Notes: generated from the sequence alone by a model not told the origin. Positions 7,742-16,922 are shown, numbered from the stretch's first letter. The stretch: 35,670 bases of DNA from an uncultured Alphaproteobacteria bacterium (GCA_902516235.1 CABXXO010000007.1:1-35670); one strand, 5' to 3'. Program-made: numbers and translations.

Positions 7742-8421
7742 TTTACCTTAAAGATAGTTACATCAAGAATTTTGAAGAGAAAATTGTATTAATTGAGGAA
7801 GACAAAATCATTACTCAAGATAGCTCTTTTTATGCCCAAAGCGGCGGGCAACCTGGAGATAAAGGAATATTGGAAATCAATGATCAAAAATTCAACGTTA
7901 TCAATACAATTAAGCATGAATTAGGTATAGCCCATGTTGTTGATACAGAAATATGTGATCTTTCGGGGGATATCAAAGGGCATATTGATTGGGATCATCG
8001 TTATCGTTTAATGAAGATGCACACCACTATGCATCTTTTGTGTGCAGCATTACCTTATTATGTTACTGGAGGTTCAATTGGTATAGAAAAAAGCCGATTA
8101 GATTTTGATTTAGGAGAGGAAACATTTGAATTTGAAACGTTAAACAAAATTATTAATGAATTTATTCAACAATCCCACTCTATTACGTATCAGTGGATTA
8201 CAAATGAAGAGCTTGATCAAAAACCTGAATTGGTTCGAACACTTTCTGTCAAACCTCCAAGAACAAATGATAAAATTCGTTTAGTTAAAATTGGAGATAT
8301 TGATTTACAGCCATGTGGAGGAACTCATGTAGCTAATACTAGTGAGATTGGAGAATTTAAATTTATTAAATATGAGAGTAAAGGAAAAATGAATAAGCGT
8401 GTTCAATTTACTCTTATATAA
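7738..8421 (+). CDS. AlaX-type alanyl-tRNA editing protein
   Basis: A 227-residue free-standing homologue of the AlaRS editing domain, which hydrolyses mischarged Ser- or Gly-tRNA(Ala). The zinc ligands are present: His95 and His99 in HTTMH (HxxxH) and Cys193 and His197 in QPCGGTH. The N-terminus has the expected QSGGQPGD loop (35-41). The length fits the AlaX-M group, which carries a small N-terminal domain. It overlaps the 57-residue gene upstream by four bases and shares one base with the EamA gene downstream (TAATG). The family call is secure; the mischarged substrate is inferred. Confidence 0.92.
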   Translation: MIYLKDSYIKNFEEKIVLIEEDKIITQDSSFYAQSGGQPGDKGILEINDQKFNVINTIKHELGIAHVVDTEICDLSGDIKGHIDWDHRYRLMKMHTTMHLLCAALPYYVTGGSIGIEKSRLDFDLGEETFEFETLNKIINEFIQQSHSITYQWITNEELDQKPELVRTLSVKPPRTNDKIRLVKIGDIDLQPCGGTHVANTSEIGEFKFIKYESKGKMNKRVQFTLI

Positions 8422-9320
8422 TGCACAAAGCGTCTCTTAAAGATTTTTTACTATTATTTGTATTAGCTGGTATATGGGGTAGTGCCTTCTTTAATATTAA
8501 AATCGCCTCAGAAAGTTATACTCCAATGGCTCTTGCTTTTGGTAGAATTTTTTTTGCTGCGATTGTAATGCTTATTTACTGTTGGATTAGAAAAATTTCT
8601 ATTGAAGCATTTGGAAAAAACTGGCTATGGTATGCAACTATAGGATTTGTAAATTTAGTTCTGCCTTTTTTTTTTATCTCATTTGGAATAGTAAAAGTTC
8701 AAAGTAATCTAGCCGCTATCTTGATGTCCACGGCTCCAATAGCAGCAACAATATTGGGTCATTTGTTTATTCAAAATGAAAAAATTAATCTTTTAAAATT
8801 TCTTGGAATACTAATTGGCTTTCTAGGGATTGTTTATCTGTTCTCAGATAATATTTTAATTAATCAATCAAATATCTTCTATGCATTTATGGTAATTTTA
8901 GGTCCAGTTTGTTACACCATTGGCGGTCTATTTTCACTTAAGCTAAAACACATAAAAAATGAAGTACTCACTTCTAGTATTCTAATATGGGCTGTAATTA
9001 TCTTACTTCCTATTATGTTTATCTTCGAAAATCCAACAGAATTAAGACCCTCTTTGAACGCTACAATTTCTCTTATTTATCTTGGAATTGTTGCTACTGC
9101 TATTGCGTGGCTAATGAGATTTTATATTCTTAAAAATAATGGGTTAGTATTTCAATCTCAAGTTGCCTACATCATCCCAATATTTGGCCTAATATTTGGC
9201 TATCTCTTTTTGGATGAAAAAATAACTTATAAAATAATAGTGGCATTGATTGCTGTTTTGATAAGTACGTACTTAATTGAAAAAAGTAAAAAAGTAAAAG
9301 TTACAGATAAACTATCTTGA
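8421..9320 (+). CDS. EamA/DMT-family transporter
   Basis: An inner-membrane permease of 299 residues with about ten hydrophobic helices arranged as two EamA repeats. The opening LAGIWGSAFFNIKIASESYTP and the mid-protein SNLAAILMSTAPI are characteristic of the drug/metabolite transporter superfamily, as is the late LFLDEKIT. Such proteins export amino acids or other metabolites, and the substrate cannot be read from sequence. Its start codon shares one base with the stop of the AlaX gene. A 37-base gap follows before the ABC genes, with a TATAAT at 9332, so the transcript may end or restart there. Confidence 0.88.
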   Translation: MHKASLKDFLLLFVLAGIWGSAFFNIKIASESYTPMALAFGRIFFAAIVMLIYCWIRKISIEAFGKNWLWYATIGFVNLVLPFFFISFGIVKVQSNLAAILMSTAPIAATILGHLFIQNEKINLLKFLGILIGFLGIVYLFSDNILINQSNIFYAFMVILGPVCYTIGGLFSLKLKHIKNEVLTSSILIWAVIILLPIMFIFENPTELRPSLNATISLIYLGIVATAIAWLMRFYILKNNGLVFQSQVAYIIPIFGLIFGYLFLDEKITYKIIVALIAVLISTYLIEKSKKVKVTDKLS

Positions 9321-9357
9321 TGTTATTGACTTATAATATACTGTACGCAATCTAATT

Positions 9358-10287
9358 ATGTCAGCAGATATTCTAATTAAAATTGAGAATTTAAAGAAAT
9401 CATTTCAGGGGGGCCTAGAGGCTCTCAAGGGAGTTAATTTGGAAATTCAAAGAGGTGAAATTTTAGCACTCTTGGGCCCTAATGGTGCTGGAAAAACTAC
9501 ACTCATTAATGCAATATGTGGAATAGTCTTACCAACCTCTGGTAGTATTACAGTTGATGGTCACGACGTAGTAAAAGACTATAGAAGAACAAGGTCCATG
9601 ATTGGACTTGTGCCCCAAGAACTTCATTTAGAGGCTTTTGAAAAAGTTTTTCAAAACGTATCTTACACCAGAGGCCTTTATGGCAAGAAAAAAGACCCTG
9701 CTTTTATTGAAAAAATTTTAAGAGATCTCAGTCTTTGGGATAAAAAAGATAGTAAACTTCGAGAGCTTTCTGGGGGTATGAAGAAAAGAGCTTTGATCGC
9801 CAAAGCCCTAAGTCATGAACCAAAAATATTATTTTTAGATGAACCCACTGCAGGTGTTGATATTAATTTGCGAAGAGACATGTGGAGAGCAGTTAGAGAA
9901 TTAAAAGAAAAGGGCGTAACAATAATCCTCACAACACATTACATCGAAGAGGCAGAGGCAATTTCTGATAGAGTTTCTGTGATAAATAATGGTGAAATAA
10001 TAATTACAGATAATAAAAACGATTTAATGCAGAAAATGGGCCAAAAGAATTTAACCATAGAATTCCAAGAGCCCTTTAATGAAATCCCATCTTCTCTAGG
10101 AACGTACAACCTTAAAATGAATAATAATATTTCATTAACCTATACTTATGACTCTCATGGGTCCTCAACAGGTATTACCGCACTGCTTCAAGATATAAAA
10201 TCAGCTGGGCTTAAACTAAAAGATTTGAATTCCTCCCAGACATCTTTAGAGACAATATTTGAAAAATTATTGGAGGAAAGCGCATGA
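9358..10287 (+). CDS. ABC-2 type exporter, ATP-binding subunit (YadG-like)
   Basis: A cytoplasmic ABC ATPase of 309 residues, the longer form with a C-terminal extension found with ABC-2 permeases. Walker A GPNGAGKTT is at 40-48, followed by a Q-loop in GLVPQELHLEAFE, signature LSGGMKKRALIAKAL, Walker B ILFLDEPTAGVD and the switch TTHYIEE. It would energise the permease encoded by the next gene, which overlaps by four bases. The best match is the YadG/YadH-type exporter pair of proteobacteria, whose cargo is not established. No substrate-binding protein is present, consistent with export. Confidence 0.92.
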   Translation: MSADILIKIENLKKSFQGGLEALKGVNLEIQRGEILALLGPNGAGKTTLINAICGIVLPTSGSITVDGHDVVKDYRRTRSMIGLVPQELHLEAFEKVFQNVSYTRGLYGKKKDPAFIEKILRDLSLWDKKDSKLRELSGGMKKRALIAKALSHEPKILFLDEPTAGVDINLRRDMWRAVRELKEKGVTIILTTHYIEEAEAISDRVSVINNGEIIITDNKNDLMQKMGQKNLTIEFQEPFNEIPSSLGTYNLKMNNNISLTYTYDSHGSSTGITALLQDIKSAGLKLKDLNSSQTSLETIFEKLLEESA

Positions 10288-11045
10288 ATTGGACAGGGAT
10301 CATAGCAATTTACTTGCATGAAATGGACCGTATGAGAAGGACAACAGTTCAAAGTATATTTTCTCCTGTTATCTCCTCCTCTTTATATTTTGTTGTATTT
10401 GGTGCAGCAATTGGTAGTCGAATACCTGTAATTGAGGATATTTCATATGGATCTTTCATAGTTCCAGGAATGATAATGTTAGCCCTACTTACACAGAGCG
10501 TTTCAAACGCTTCGTCTGGAATTTTTTTTCCTAAGTTTTTAGGCACTATTAATGAAATCTATGCCGCGCCTTTATCAACTACAGAAATTGTTATTGGTTT
10601 TGTCGGAGCAGCTACCACTAAATCTATAATTCTGGGGAGCTTAATTCTGGCAACGGGTTTATTTTTTGTTGAAATTTATATTATGCACCCATTTGCGATG
10701 ATCCTGATGCTTGTTTTAACATCTTTAACTTTTAGTTTACTTGGTTTTTTGATTGGAATGTTGTCAACTAATTGGGAGGAACTCTCTATATTTCCTACTC
10801 TTATTTTATCACCACTTGTTTTTCTTGGGGGTTCACTGTACTCCATAAACTGGCTACCAGAATTTTGGCAGAATGTGTCCCTCGTAAATCCCGTGCTTTA
10901 TTTAGTGAGTGGCTTTCGATGGAGCTTTTATGAAATGGCTGATGTAAGCATTACTACAAGTCTAATTATGATATTTACGTTCCTGATACTTAATATTACT
11001 GCAATTATTTATATTTTCTCTAAGGGCTTTAAAATCAAAGATTAA
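10284..11045 (+). CDS. ABC-2 type exporter permease (YadH-like)
   Basis: A 253-residue integral membrane protein with about six helices and the ABC-2 permease pattern: SYGSFIVPGMIMLAL near residue 55, and a late SPLVFLGGSLYSINWLP and VNPVLYLVSGFRW block. It pairs with the ATPase immediately upstream through an ATGA overlap. The length is normal for YadH-like permeases. The photolyase gene starts six bases downstream, so transcription probably continues into it. Confidence 0.9.
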   Translation: MNWTGIIAIYLHEMDRMRRTTVQSIFSPVISSSLYFVVFGAAIGSRIPVIEDISYGSFIVPGMIMLALLTQSVSNASSGIFFPKFLGTINEIYAAPLSTTEIVIGFVGAATTKSIILGSLILATGLFFVEIYIMHPFAMILMLVLTSLTFSLLGFLIGMLSTNWEELSIFPTLILSPLVFLGGSLYSINWLPEFWQNVSLVNPVLYLVSGFRWSFYEMADVSITTSLIMIFTFLILNITAIIYIFSKGFKIKD

Positions 11046-11051
11046 TTACAG

Positions 11052-12485
11052 ATGTCAAATAGGATAGTCTGGTTTAAAAAAAATTTAAGGTATAAGGATA
11101 ACGAAACCTTAATCGATGAAGATAAAAAATCGATCTTAATTTATATAATTGAACCTGAACTCTGGAAACAAAAGGACATGTCTTTAAGACAATGGCAATT
11201 TACTTTAGACAGCTTAAAAGATCTTCAACACCAATTAACAAAAAATAATTTACATTTAAATATTTTATATGGAGATGCCTTAGAGATATTTAAGTTTTTA
11301 AAGGATAAATATAATTTTGATAGTGTCATAAGCCAACAAGAAACAGGAATTAAATGGACTTTTGAAAGAGATAAAAAATTAAAATCTTTTTTTCTCCAAA
11401 ATGATATTCATTGGATTGAGTGTGCCTATCCGGGCGTAAGACGTGGACATCATGATAGAAATCAATGGGCAAAATTTTTCAGAAAGGATATTCTTAGATA
11501 TCCAAATTTACCTATCATAAAACAATCGATAAGTTTAGGATTAAAAAATTACGATTTACCAAAAACTTTCTATGACACAACTCCTTGCCCTAATAGGCAG
11601 AAAGGGGGCTCACGAGAGGCAGAAAAATTATTAAGCACTTTTCTTAACAATAGAGGTGAAAACTATCAATATGAAATGTCTAGTCCTATAACTGCAGAAA
11701 AAAGTTGCTCAAGATTATCGACTCATTTGACTTACGGGACGATATCGCACCGTTCAGTTTTCCAAGAAGCTACTCAAAAAAAAGAAAAGATACAATTGAC
11801 TAATAAAAATTTTGCTAAATCTATAAATTCTTTTTTATCTCGTTTGCATTGGAGATCACATTTTATCCAAAAATTGGAGGACCAACCATCAATTGAGCAC
11901 GAGAGTTTTATTCCAGTCTATGACCAAATACGTGATAAAGATTTTAGAAAATTAGATGCTTGGATAGAGGGAAAAACAGGCGTGCATTTTATAGATGCAT
12001 GTATGATTTATCTTCGAAATCATGGATGGATTAATTTTAGAATGAGGGCGATGCTAGCCTCGTTCGCGTCCTATAATCTATGGCTAGATTGGAGATATTT
12101 CGGCCCACGCCTTGCAGCTTTATTTACTGACTTTGAGCCTGGAATACATTACAGCCAGCTACAAATGCAATCAGGAACGACCGGAATTAATACAATTAGA
12201 ATGTATAACCCATATAAACAAGCCTTGGATCAAGACCCTGAGGCGAAATTTATAAAATCACAATTACCTGAGTATAATAATTTTCCACCCAGCTTTTTTT
12301 TCAAACCCCCTGAGCTATCTAACAATGAAAATTTATTTAACGACTCTAAACTTGAGACAATAGTTGATGTTACTAAAACAGCAAAGTTCGCAAGAGATAA
12401 AATTTTTAGAATCAGGAAGCTCCCAGAACATCAAAAGATGGCCAAAAATGTTTTTATCAGACATGGTAGCAGACAGAATAGATAA
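11052..12485 (+). CDS. Photolyase/cryptochrome-family flavoprotein
   Basis: A 477-residue protein of the DNA photolyase/cryptochrome family. These are light-driven repair enzymes or blue-light receptors with FAD in a C-terminal helical domain. The N-terminal Rossmann-like domain opens with IVWFKKNLRYKDNETL. The FAD region includes THLTYGTIS, FLSRLHWRSHFIQKL, GVHFIDACMIYLRNHGWINFRMRAMLAS (read in pieces), WRYFGPRLA and NTIRMYNPYKQALDQDPE. The RLHWRSHFIQKLEDQP stretch is typical of a bacterial subgroup distinct from E. coli PhrB, so CPD repair cannot be assumed. It lies six bases after the ABC permease and 59 bases before choline dehydrogenase. Confidence 0.9.
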   Translation: MSNRIVWFKKNLRYKDNETLIDEDKKSILIYIIEPELWKQKDMSLRQWQFTLDSLKDLQHQLTKNNLHLNILYGDALEIFKFLKDKYNFDSVISQQETGIKWTFERDKKLKSFFLQNDIHWIECAYPGVRRGHHDRNQWAKFFRKDILRYPNLPIIKQSISLGLKNYDLPKTFYDTTPCPNRQKGGSREAEKLLSTFLNNRGENYQYEMSSPITAEKSCSRLSTHLTYGTISHRSVFQEATQKKEKIQLTNKNFAKSINSFLSRLHWRSHFIQKLEDQPSIEHESFIPVYDQIRDKDFRKLDAWIEGKTGVHFIDACMIYLRNHGWINFRMRAMLASFASYNLWLDWRYFGPRLAALFTDFEPGIHYSQLQMQSGTTGINTIRMYNPYKQALDQDPEAKFIKSQLPEYNNFPPSFFFKPPELSNNENLFNDSKLETIVDVTKTAKFARDKIFRIRKLPEHQKMAKNVFIRHGSRQNR

Positions 12486-12544
12486 CAATTTTAATAGATT
12501 TTTGAAGTTTACTTTTTTTAAAACAACCTATTAACTCATTTTAG

Positions 12545-14203
12545 ATGTTTGAAAATCCTGATTATATTGTAATTGGTTCTGGATCGGCAGGATCTACAAT
12601 AGCTTACAGGCTTGGGGAGAACCCAAAGTTAAAAATTCTAGTTTTGGAATTTGGTGGACTAGACAAAAGTCCATTTATCCAAATGCCAGCAGCTCTTTCT
12701 TACCCCATGAACATGGATAAGTTCGATTGGGGCTATAAAGCTGAACCAGAGCAAGCATTAAATGGAAGGTCTTTAGCCTGTCCAAGAGGTAAAGTTATTG
12801 GAGGTTCCTCTTCAATTAATGGAATGATTTATGTAAGAGGAAATGCTGGTGATTATAATCAGTGGGCAGAAAGTGGAGCGAAAGGTTGGGATTATCCAGA
12901 TGTTCTTCCATACTTTCAAAGAATGGAAGCAAGCCATGGAGGAAACTCTGAATTTAGAGGGAAATCAGGCCCATTAAATATAACTCATGGCAAAAGAGAT
13001 AATCCTTTACATAACGCTTTTGTAAAAGCAACTGAACAAGCAGGATATACATACACCGAAGATTATAATGGTTTTCGACAGGAGGGCTTTGGGCCAGCTG
13101 ATATGAATGTTTGGAAAGGTTCACGTTTTTCAACAGCTAAAGCTTATTTAAAACCCGCATTAGCAAAGAAAAATGTAAAACTTATCACTAAAGTTTTAGT
13201 TGATAAAATTATATTTAGTGAAGATAAGGCTAAAGGGGTGGAAGTATTTCATCAAGGACAAAAAAAAATTTTTAATGCCAAAATTGGAGTTGTTTTATCA
13301 GCTGGTGCTATAAATAGCCCAACAATTCTCCAAAGGTCAGGAATCGGAGAGGGAAATGATTTAAAAAAATTAGGGATCGAGGTTATTAAAAACTTACCCG
13401 GAGTTGGTAAAAATTTACAAGATCATTTAGAAGTTTATTTTCAAGTTAAGTGTTTACAACCTGTAACACTTAACAAGTACTTAAACCCATTTTCTAAATT
13501 ACTAATTGGTATGCAATGGATGTTTCTTAAAAGTGGACCAGGCTCAACAAACCAATTTGAAACACTTGGATTTATTCGTTCAGATAAAAATATTCCATAT
13601 CCTGATATTCAATTTCATTTTCTTCCTGTTGCAATAAGATATGATGGCAAATCTCCAAGTAAAGGTCATGGTTTTCAATTGCATGTAGGACCCATGCGTT
13701 CAAAATCTCGAGGATTTGTAAAATTAAAATCTAGAAACCCCTTTGAAGCACCATTAATAAAGTTCAATTATATGTCTCATGAAGAGGATTTTCCAAATTT
13801 TAGAAAATCACTAAGACTTAGTAGAGAAATTCTTAACCAAGATGCATTAGCTCCTTTTAAGGGAGATGAAATTCAACCAGGAGATAATGTTTTATCTGAT
13901 GAGGGACTAGACGAATTCGTAAGAAATAATTGTGAAAGTGCCTACCATCCATGCGGTACATGTAAGATAGGAGAAGAAGATGATCCCTCATCTGTTGTTA
14001 AAAATGATTGTAAAGTAAAGGGTTTTTCAAATTTTTATCTTGCAGACTCCTCAATTTTTCCTCAAATATGTAATGGAAATCTTAATGCACCCTCCATAAT
14101 GACCGGCGAAAAAGCATCAGATCACATCTTGCAAAAACCTCTTTTAGCTCCATCTAATTTACAACCTTATACTCATCCAAACTGGCAGAATTCTCAGAGA
14201 TAA
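12545..14203 (+). CDS. betA: Choline dehydrogenase (GMC oxidoreductase)
   Basis: A FAD-dependent GMC oxidoreductase of 552 residues, matching BetA closely in length and order of blocks. It would oxidise choline to betaine aldehyde at the membrane. The FAD Rossmann motif VIGSGSAGSTIAYRL is at the N-terminus; PRGKVIGGSSSINGMIYVRG and RSGIGEGNDLKKLGI follow. The C-terminal active site has YHPCGTC (His468) and NGNLNAPS (catalytic-type Asn514). Blocks FNYMSHEEDFPNFR and HFLPVAIRYDG also match BetA rather than generic GMC alcohol dehydrogenases. No betB or betI lies beside it. An SH3 gene starts five bases downstream. A substrate other than choline is possible, since GMC specificity shifts easily. 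Confidence 0.85.
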   Translation: MFENPDYIVIGSGSAGSTIAYRLGENPKLKILVLEFGGLDKSPFIQMPAALSYPMNMDKFDWGYKAEPEQALNGRSLACPRGKVIGGSSSINGMIYVRGNAGDYNQWAESGAKGWDYPDVLPYFQRMEASHGGNSEFRGKSGPLNITHGKRDNPLHNAFVKATEQAGYTYTEDYNGFRQEGFGPADMNVWKGSRFSTAKAYLKPALAKKNVKLITKVLVDKIIFSEDKAKGVEVFHQGQKKIFNAKIGVVLSAGAINSPTILQRSGIGEGNDLKKLGIEVIKNLPGVGKNLQDHLEVYFQVKCLQPVTLNKYLNPFSKLLIGMQWMFLKSGPGSTNQFETLGFIRSDKNIPYPDIQFHFLPVAIRYDGKSPSKGHGFQLHVGPMRSKSRGFVKLKSRNPFEAPLIKFNYMSHEEDFPNFRKSLRLSREILNQDALAPFKGDEIQPGDNVLSDEGLDEFVRNNCESAYHPCGTCKIGEEDDPSSVVKNDCKVKGFSNFYLADSSIFPQICNGNLNAPSIMTGEKASDHILQKPLLAPSNLQPYTHPNWQNSQR

Positions 14204-14208
14204 AATTT

Positions 14209-14742
14209 ATGATCAGGCTCATTTTCTTTTTTTTGATACTCCCACTAAATGCCCATTCAGATAAACATATTCCTTATTTTAAATCTCTCGCTCACGATGA
14301 ATCTTGGCTTCGGCACTATCCAGAAAATCAAGATTTGAAAAAGCAAACAGAGAAATTCCTTCTTACAGAAGAAAATATGCCTGTAAAAGTTATTGAAGAG
14401 TTTCAAAATAATTGGAGTGATTACACCGATTGGTACCGCATAGAGTTATTCAATGGGATACAAGGTTGGATAGCCCATAATCAGTTGTCCAAGAAAAGAA
14501 CTTTGTTAGTATTAAAGGATACTAAATTATATGCATTGAAATCTTATGATCCTGATTCTTGGTTAACTATTCAAAAGGGATTAATTCTTGCGCCAAAAAT
14601 TGTAAACTTATTAGAGGTAGATGAAACAATGGTAAAAATAAGTGTTCCACGAGGTAAAAAATCTTCAATTAAAGGATGGATACCTTTAGATAATGGAGTA
14701 TGGGGAGTTTCAAATAAAGAATTACAACCTCTGTATGATTAG
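14209..14742 (+). CDS. Secreted SH3-domain protein
   Basis: A 177-residue exported protein with a cleavable signal peptide (MIRLIFFFLILPLNAHS). Two SH3-like stretches follow: one around residues 62-95 (WYRIELFNGIQGWIAHNQL) and a second near 150-165 (KGWIPLDNGVWGV). Bacterial SH3 proteins of this kind bind cell-wall peptides or act as scaffolds in the periplasm. The first repeat is degenerate: the usual LNVRSGPG is replaced by SWLRHYPENQ. It sits between betA and the SOUL gene, overlapping the latter, so co-expression is likely. The function is not known. Confidence 0.8.
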   Translation: MIRLIFFFLILPLNAHSDKHIPYFKSLAHDESWLRHYPENQDLKKQTEKFLLTEENMPVKVIEEFQNNWSDYTDWYRIELFNGIQGWIAHNQLSKKRTLLVLKDTKLYALKSYDPDSWLTIQKGLILAPKIVNLLEVDETMVKISVPRGKKSSIKGWIPLDNGVWGVSNKELQPLYD

Positions 14743-15289
14743 ATACTTATTATTAATTTTACTTATGGTACAAAACTTGATGGCTTATAGCGAGTCTCCT
14801 TATAAGATTGTTTATCAAACTGATACTTATGAAATTCGATATTATGAGGAACGCTTAATAATAGAAACTCAATACTCCAATCAAAATAATGGATTTCGAA
14901 AACTATTCAAATACATATCAGGTTACAACAAACAAAGTCAAAAAATTGAAATGACCACACCAGTTAATGTCACAGAAATTGAAAATCAGTTTGTTATGCA
15001 ATTTTACTTACCCAGGAAATTTCAAAAAAATGAGATACCTCTTCCTTCAGATAAATCATTAAAAATTTCAACAATAGAACCAGGCTATTTTGCAGTAATT
15101 AGATATACAGGCTTTGCCTCTGATAAAAATTTTCACAAACATAGAGAAATTTTAAAAAAAAAGTTAAATTTAGATAATATAAGAGTTTTAGGTGCTGCCA
15201 TAAAAGCAACATATGATGGTCCCTTTACACTTCCTAATCTTCGGAGAAATGAAGCAATTTTCTTAGTCGACTGGAAGGAGCGTCTTTAA
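14735..15289 (+). CDS. Secreted SOUL-family haem-binding protein
   Basis: A SOUL/HBP family protein, 184 residues from the chosen start. I take the ATG at 14735 rather than an in-frame one at 14693 because it gives a clean signal peptide (MIRYLLLILLMVQNLMAYS) and only an eight-base overlap with the SH3 gene. The domain shows YEIRYYEERLIIET, GFRKLFKYISGYN, IEMTTPVNVTE and the late GAAIKATYDGPFTLPNLRRNE, all SOUL hallmarks. Characterised SOUL proteins bind haem or tetrapyrroles; the haem ligand cannot be named here. Its stop shares one base with the start of the DmdA-like gene. Confidence 0.88.
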   Translation: MIRYLLLILLMVQNLMAYSESPYKIVYQTDTYEIRYYEERLIIETQYSNQNNGFRKLFKYISGYNKQSQKIEMTTPVNVTEIENQFVMQFYLPRKFQKNEIPLPSDKSLKISTIEPGYFAVIRYTGFASDKNFHKHREILKKKLNLDNIRVLGAAIKATYDGPFTLPNLRRNEAIFLVDWKERL

Positions 15290-16440
15290 TGCAAATTAAA
15301 AACTCAGATAAAAATTTTGGATTTGGTACTCAAATCAGAAAATCTCCTTTTTTTGATGCTACAGTTCGATGGGGAGCCACTGGCTTTTCAGTTTACAATC
15401 ATATGTATATCCCAAGAGACTTTGGTGACCCTGAGAAAAATTTTTGGAATTTAGTAAATGATGCGATTTTATGTGATGTAGCAGTAGAAAGACAAGTTGA
15501 GATAACTGGACCTGATGCATTTAAGTTTATTCAACAACTTACACCGCGTGATCTTAGCAAATTATCTATAGGGCAGTGTAAATATGTGCTAATTACCAAT
15601 GAACAAGGCGGAATACTTAATGATCCTGTTTTGCTACGTTTAGGTGAAAATCATTTTTGGTTGTCTCTATCTGATAGCGATATCTTATTGTGGGCTCAAG
15701 GCGTTGCAGTTAATTCTGGACTAAATGTTAGCATCGATGAACCAGATGTCTCTCCTCTTCAGTTGCAGGGACCAAAGTCAAGAGAGATTATGGTTAAACT
15801 ATTTGGAGAAAACATAAGAGATTTAAAATATTACTGGCTCAAAGAATTAGAATTAGATGATATTCCGTTAGTCGTATCCCGCACAGGATGGTCTACAGAG
15901 CTAGGGTATGAATTATTTTTACGTGATGGAACTCAAGGTGATAAATTATGGGAAATGATTATGACAGCAGGTAATGAATATGGTCTTAAGCCAGGTCACA
16001 CATCAAGCATACGTCGTATTGAAGGAGGGATGTTGTCTTATCACGCAGATGCTGATATACACACTAACCCATTTGAGATGGGACTTGATAGACTTGTAAC
16101 CTTAGATAGTGATATTAATTTCATAGGTAAAAAAGCACTAATTGAAATACATAAAAAAGGAATTAAACGTCAACAAATTGGTTTGGAAATAGGGGGTGAT
16201 TTTTTTAAAGGACCTAACACTGTATTTTGGCAAATATTCTGTGATGACAAAATGATTGGAAAAGTAACCTCAGCAGTATACTCACCAAGATTAGTAAAAA
16301 ACATAGCATTGGCTATGGTTGACAAGAATTTTACAAAAATAGGCTTAAAAGTATCAGTTGAAATTAATGGGGACTCAAGAGATGCAATAATAGTTGAGAA
16401 ACCCTTCTTTGATCCTAAAAAATCACTACCAAGTTCTTAA
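15289..16440 (+). CDS. GcvT/DmdA-like folate-dependent methyltransferase-family protein
   Basis: A 383-residue protein of the aminomethyltransferase (GcvT) superfamily, clearly related to DMSP demethylase. It shares FSVYNHMYIP, DVAVERQVEITGPDA, LQLQGPKSREIM and SRTGWSTELGYELF. It lacks the PGCPNLIERIE block of true DmdA, having PGHTSSIRRIEGG instead. That points to a DmdA-like paralogue, probably a tetrahydrofolate-dependent demethylase or aminomethyltransferase for another methylated substrate. Its start overlaps the SOUL stop by one base, so it is the last gene of the betA-SH3-SOUL run. Betaine-related dimethylglycine-type substrates are one idea given betA, but this is inference. Confidence 0.8.
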   Translation: MQIKNSDKNFGFGTQIRKSPFFDATVRWGATGFSVYNHMYIPRDFGDPEKNFWNLVNDAILCDVAVERQVEITGPDAFKFIQQLTPRDLSKLSIGQCKYVLITNEQGGILNDPVLLRLGENHFWLSLSDSDILLWAQGVAVNSGLNVSIDEPDVSPLQLQGPKSREIMVKLFGENIRDLKYYWLKELELDDIPLVVSRTGWSTELGYELFLRDGTQGDKLWEMIMTAGNEYGLKPGHTSSIRRIEGGMLSYHADADIHTNPFEMGLDRLVTLDSDINFIGKKALIEIHKKGIKRQQIGLEIGGDFFKGPNTVFWQIFCDDKMIGKVTSAVYSPRLVKNIALAMVDKNFTKIGLKVSVEINGDSRDAIIVEKPFFDPKKSLPSS

Positions 16441-16564
16441 TATTCTTGAAAATGCTGGTTTTATTTAGCTAATTTTAGATATTCACTAGATGCATACTTT
16501 TATTAACTTCTTAGCATTATTTTTTTTTTGATTCAGAATTTATAAAATGCTTACTAAAAATTAA

Positions 16565-16573
16565 TAGAAGAAA
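16565..16573 (+). promoter_or_regulatory. Ribosome site of glnK in a 140-base leader
   Basis: The 140 bases between the DmdA-like gene and glnK are AT-rich with a long T-run at about 16519-16529. A purine-rich GAAGAAAGG ends seven bases before the glnK ATG. A TATAAA follows the T-run, but no convincing -35 is visible, and I see no clear sigma-54 GG-N10-GC element. Confidence 0.35.
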
Positions 16574-16580
16574 GGTAATT

Positions 16581-16922
16581 ATGAAACTAGTAACAGCAAT
16601 TATCAAGCCCGATAAAGTTGAAGCTTTGAGACAAGCACTAACAGGTGTGGATATTCAAGGTTTAACTATTGTTGAGGCTAAAGGATATGGGCGCCAGAAG
16701 GGTCATACCGAACTGTACCGAGGCGCAGAATATGAGGTACATTTTCTCCCTAAATCTCGAGCAGAGGTTTTAGTAGATTCTGCAGACCTTGAAAAAGTGA
16801 TCACCACTATTTCTGATGCAGTGAAATCAGGAAAAATTGGAGATGGAAAAATATTTGTCACAGAAGTGCAAGAAGTTGTCCGAATACGTACCGGAGAACG
16901 AGGCGCTGAGGCAATTAAGTAA
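16581..16922 (+). CDS. glnK: Nitrogen regulatory P-II protein
   Basis: A trimeric P-II signal protein of 113 residues (usual 112) that senses 2-oxoglutarate and ATP/ADP and, as GlnK, blocks AmtB when nitrogen is plentiful. The T-loop GAEYEVHFLPKSR carries the uridylylation residue Tyr51. The B-loop (KSGKIGDGKIFV, 88-99) and C-loop (VRIRTGERG) are intact. The family signature around the YGRQKGH segment is present. It lies 14 bases before amtB with an AAGGAG between them, which is the reason to call it GlnK rather than GlnB. No GlnD or glutamine synthetase gene is in this window. Confidence 0.95.
   Translation: MKLVTAIIKPDKVEALRQALTGVDIQGLTIVEAKGYGRQKGHTELYRGAEYEVHFLPKSRAEVLVDSADLEKVITTISDAVKSGKIGDGKIFVTEVQEVVRIRTGERGAEAIK

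Noticed and set aside
14693..14734. Upstream start for the SOUL protein
   Set aside because: Adds a polar stretch in front of a good signal peptide and extends the overlap with the SH3 gene.
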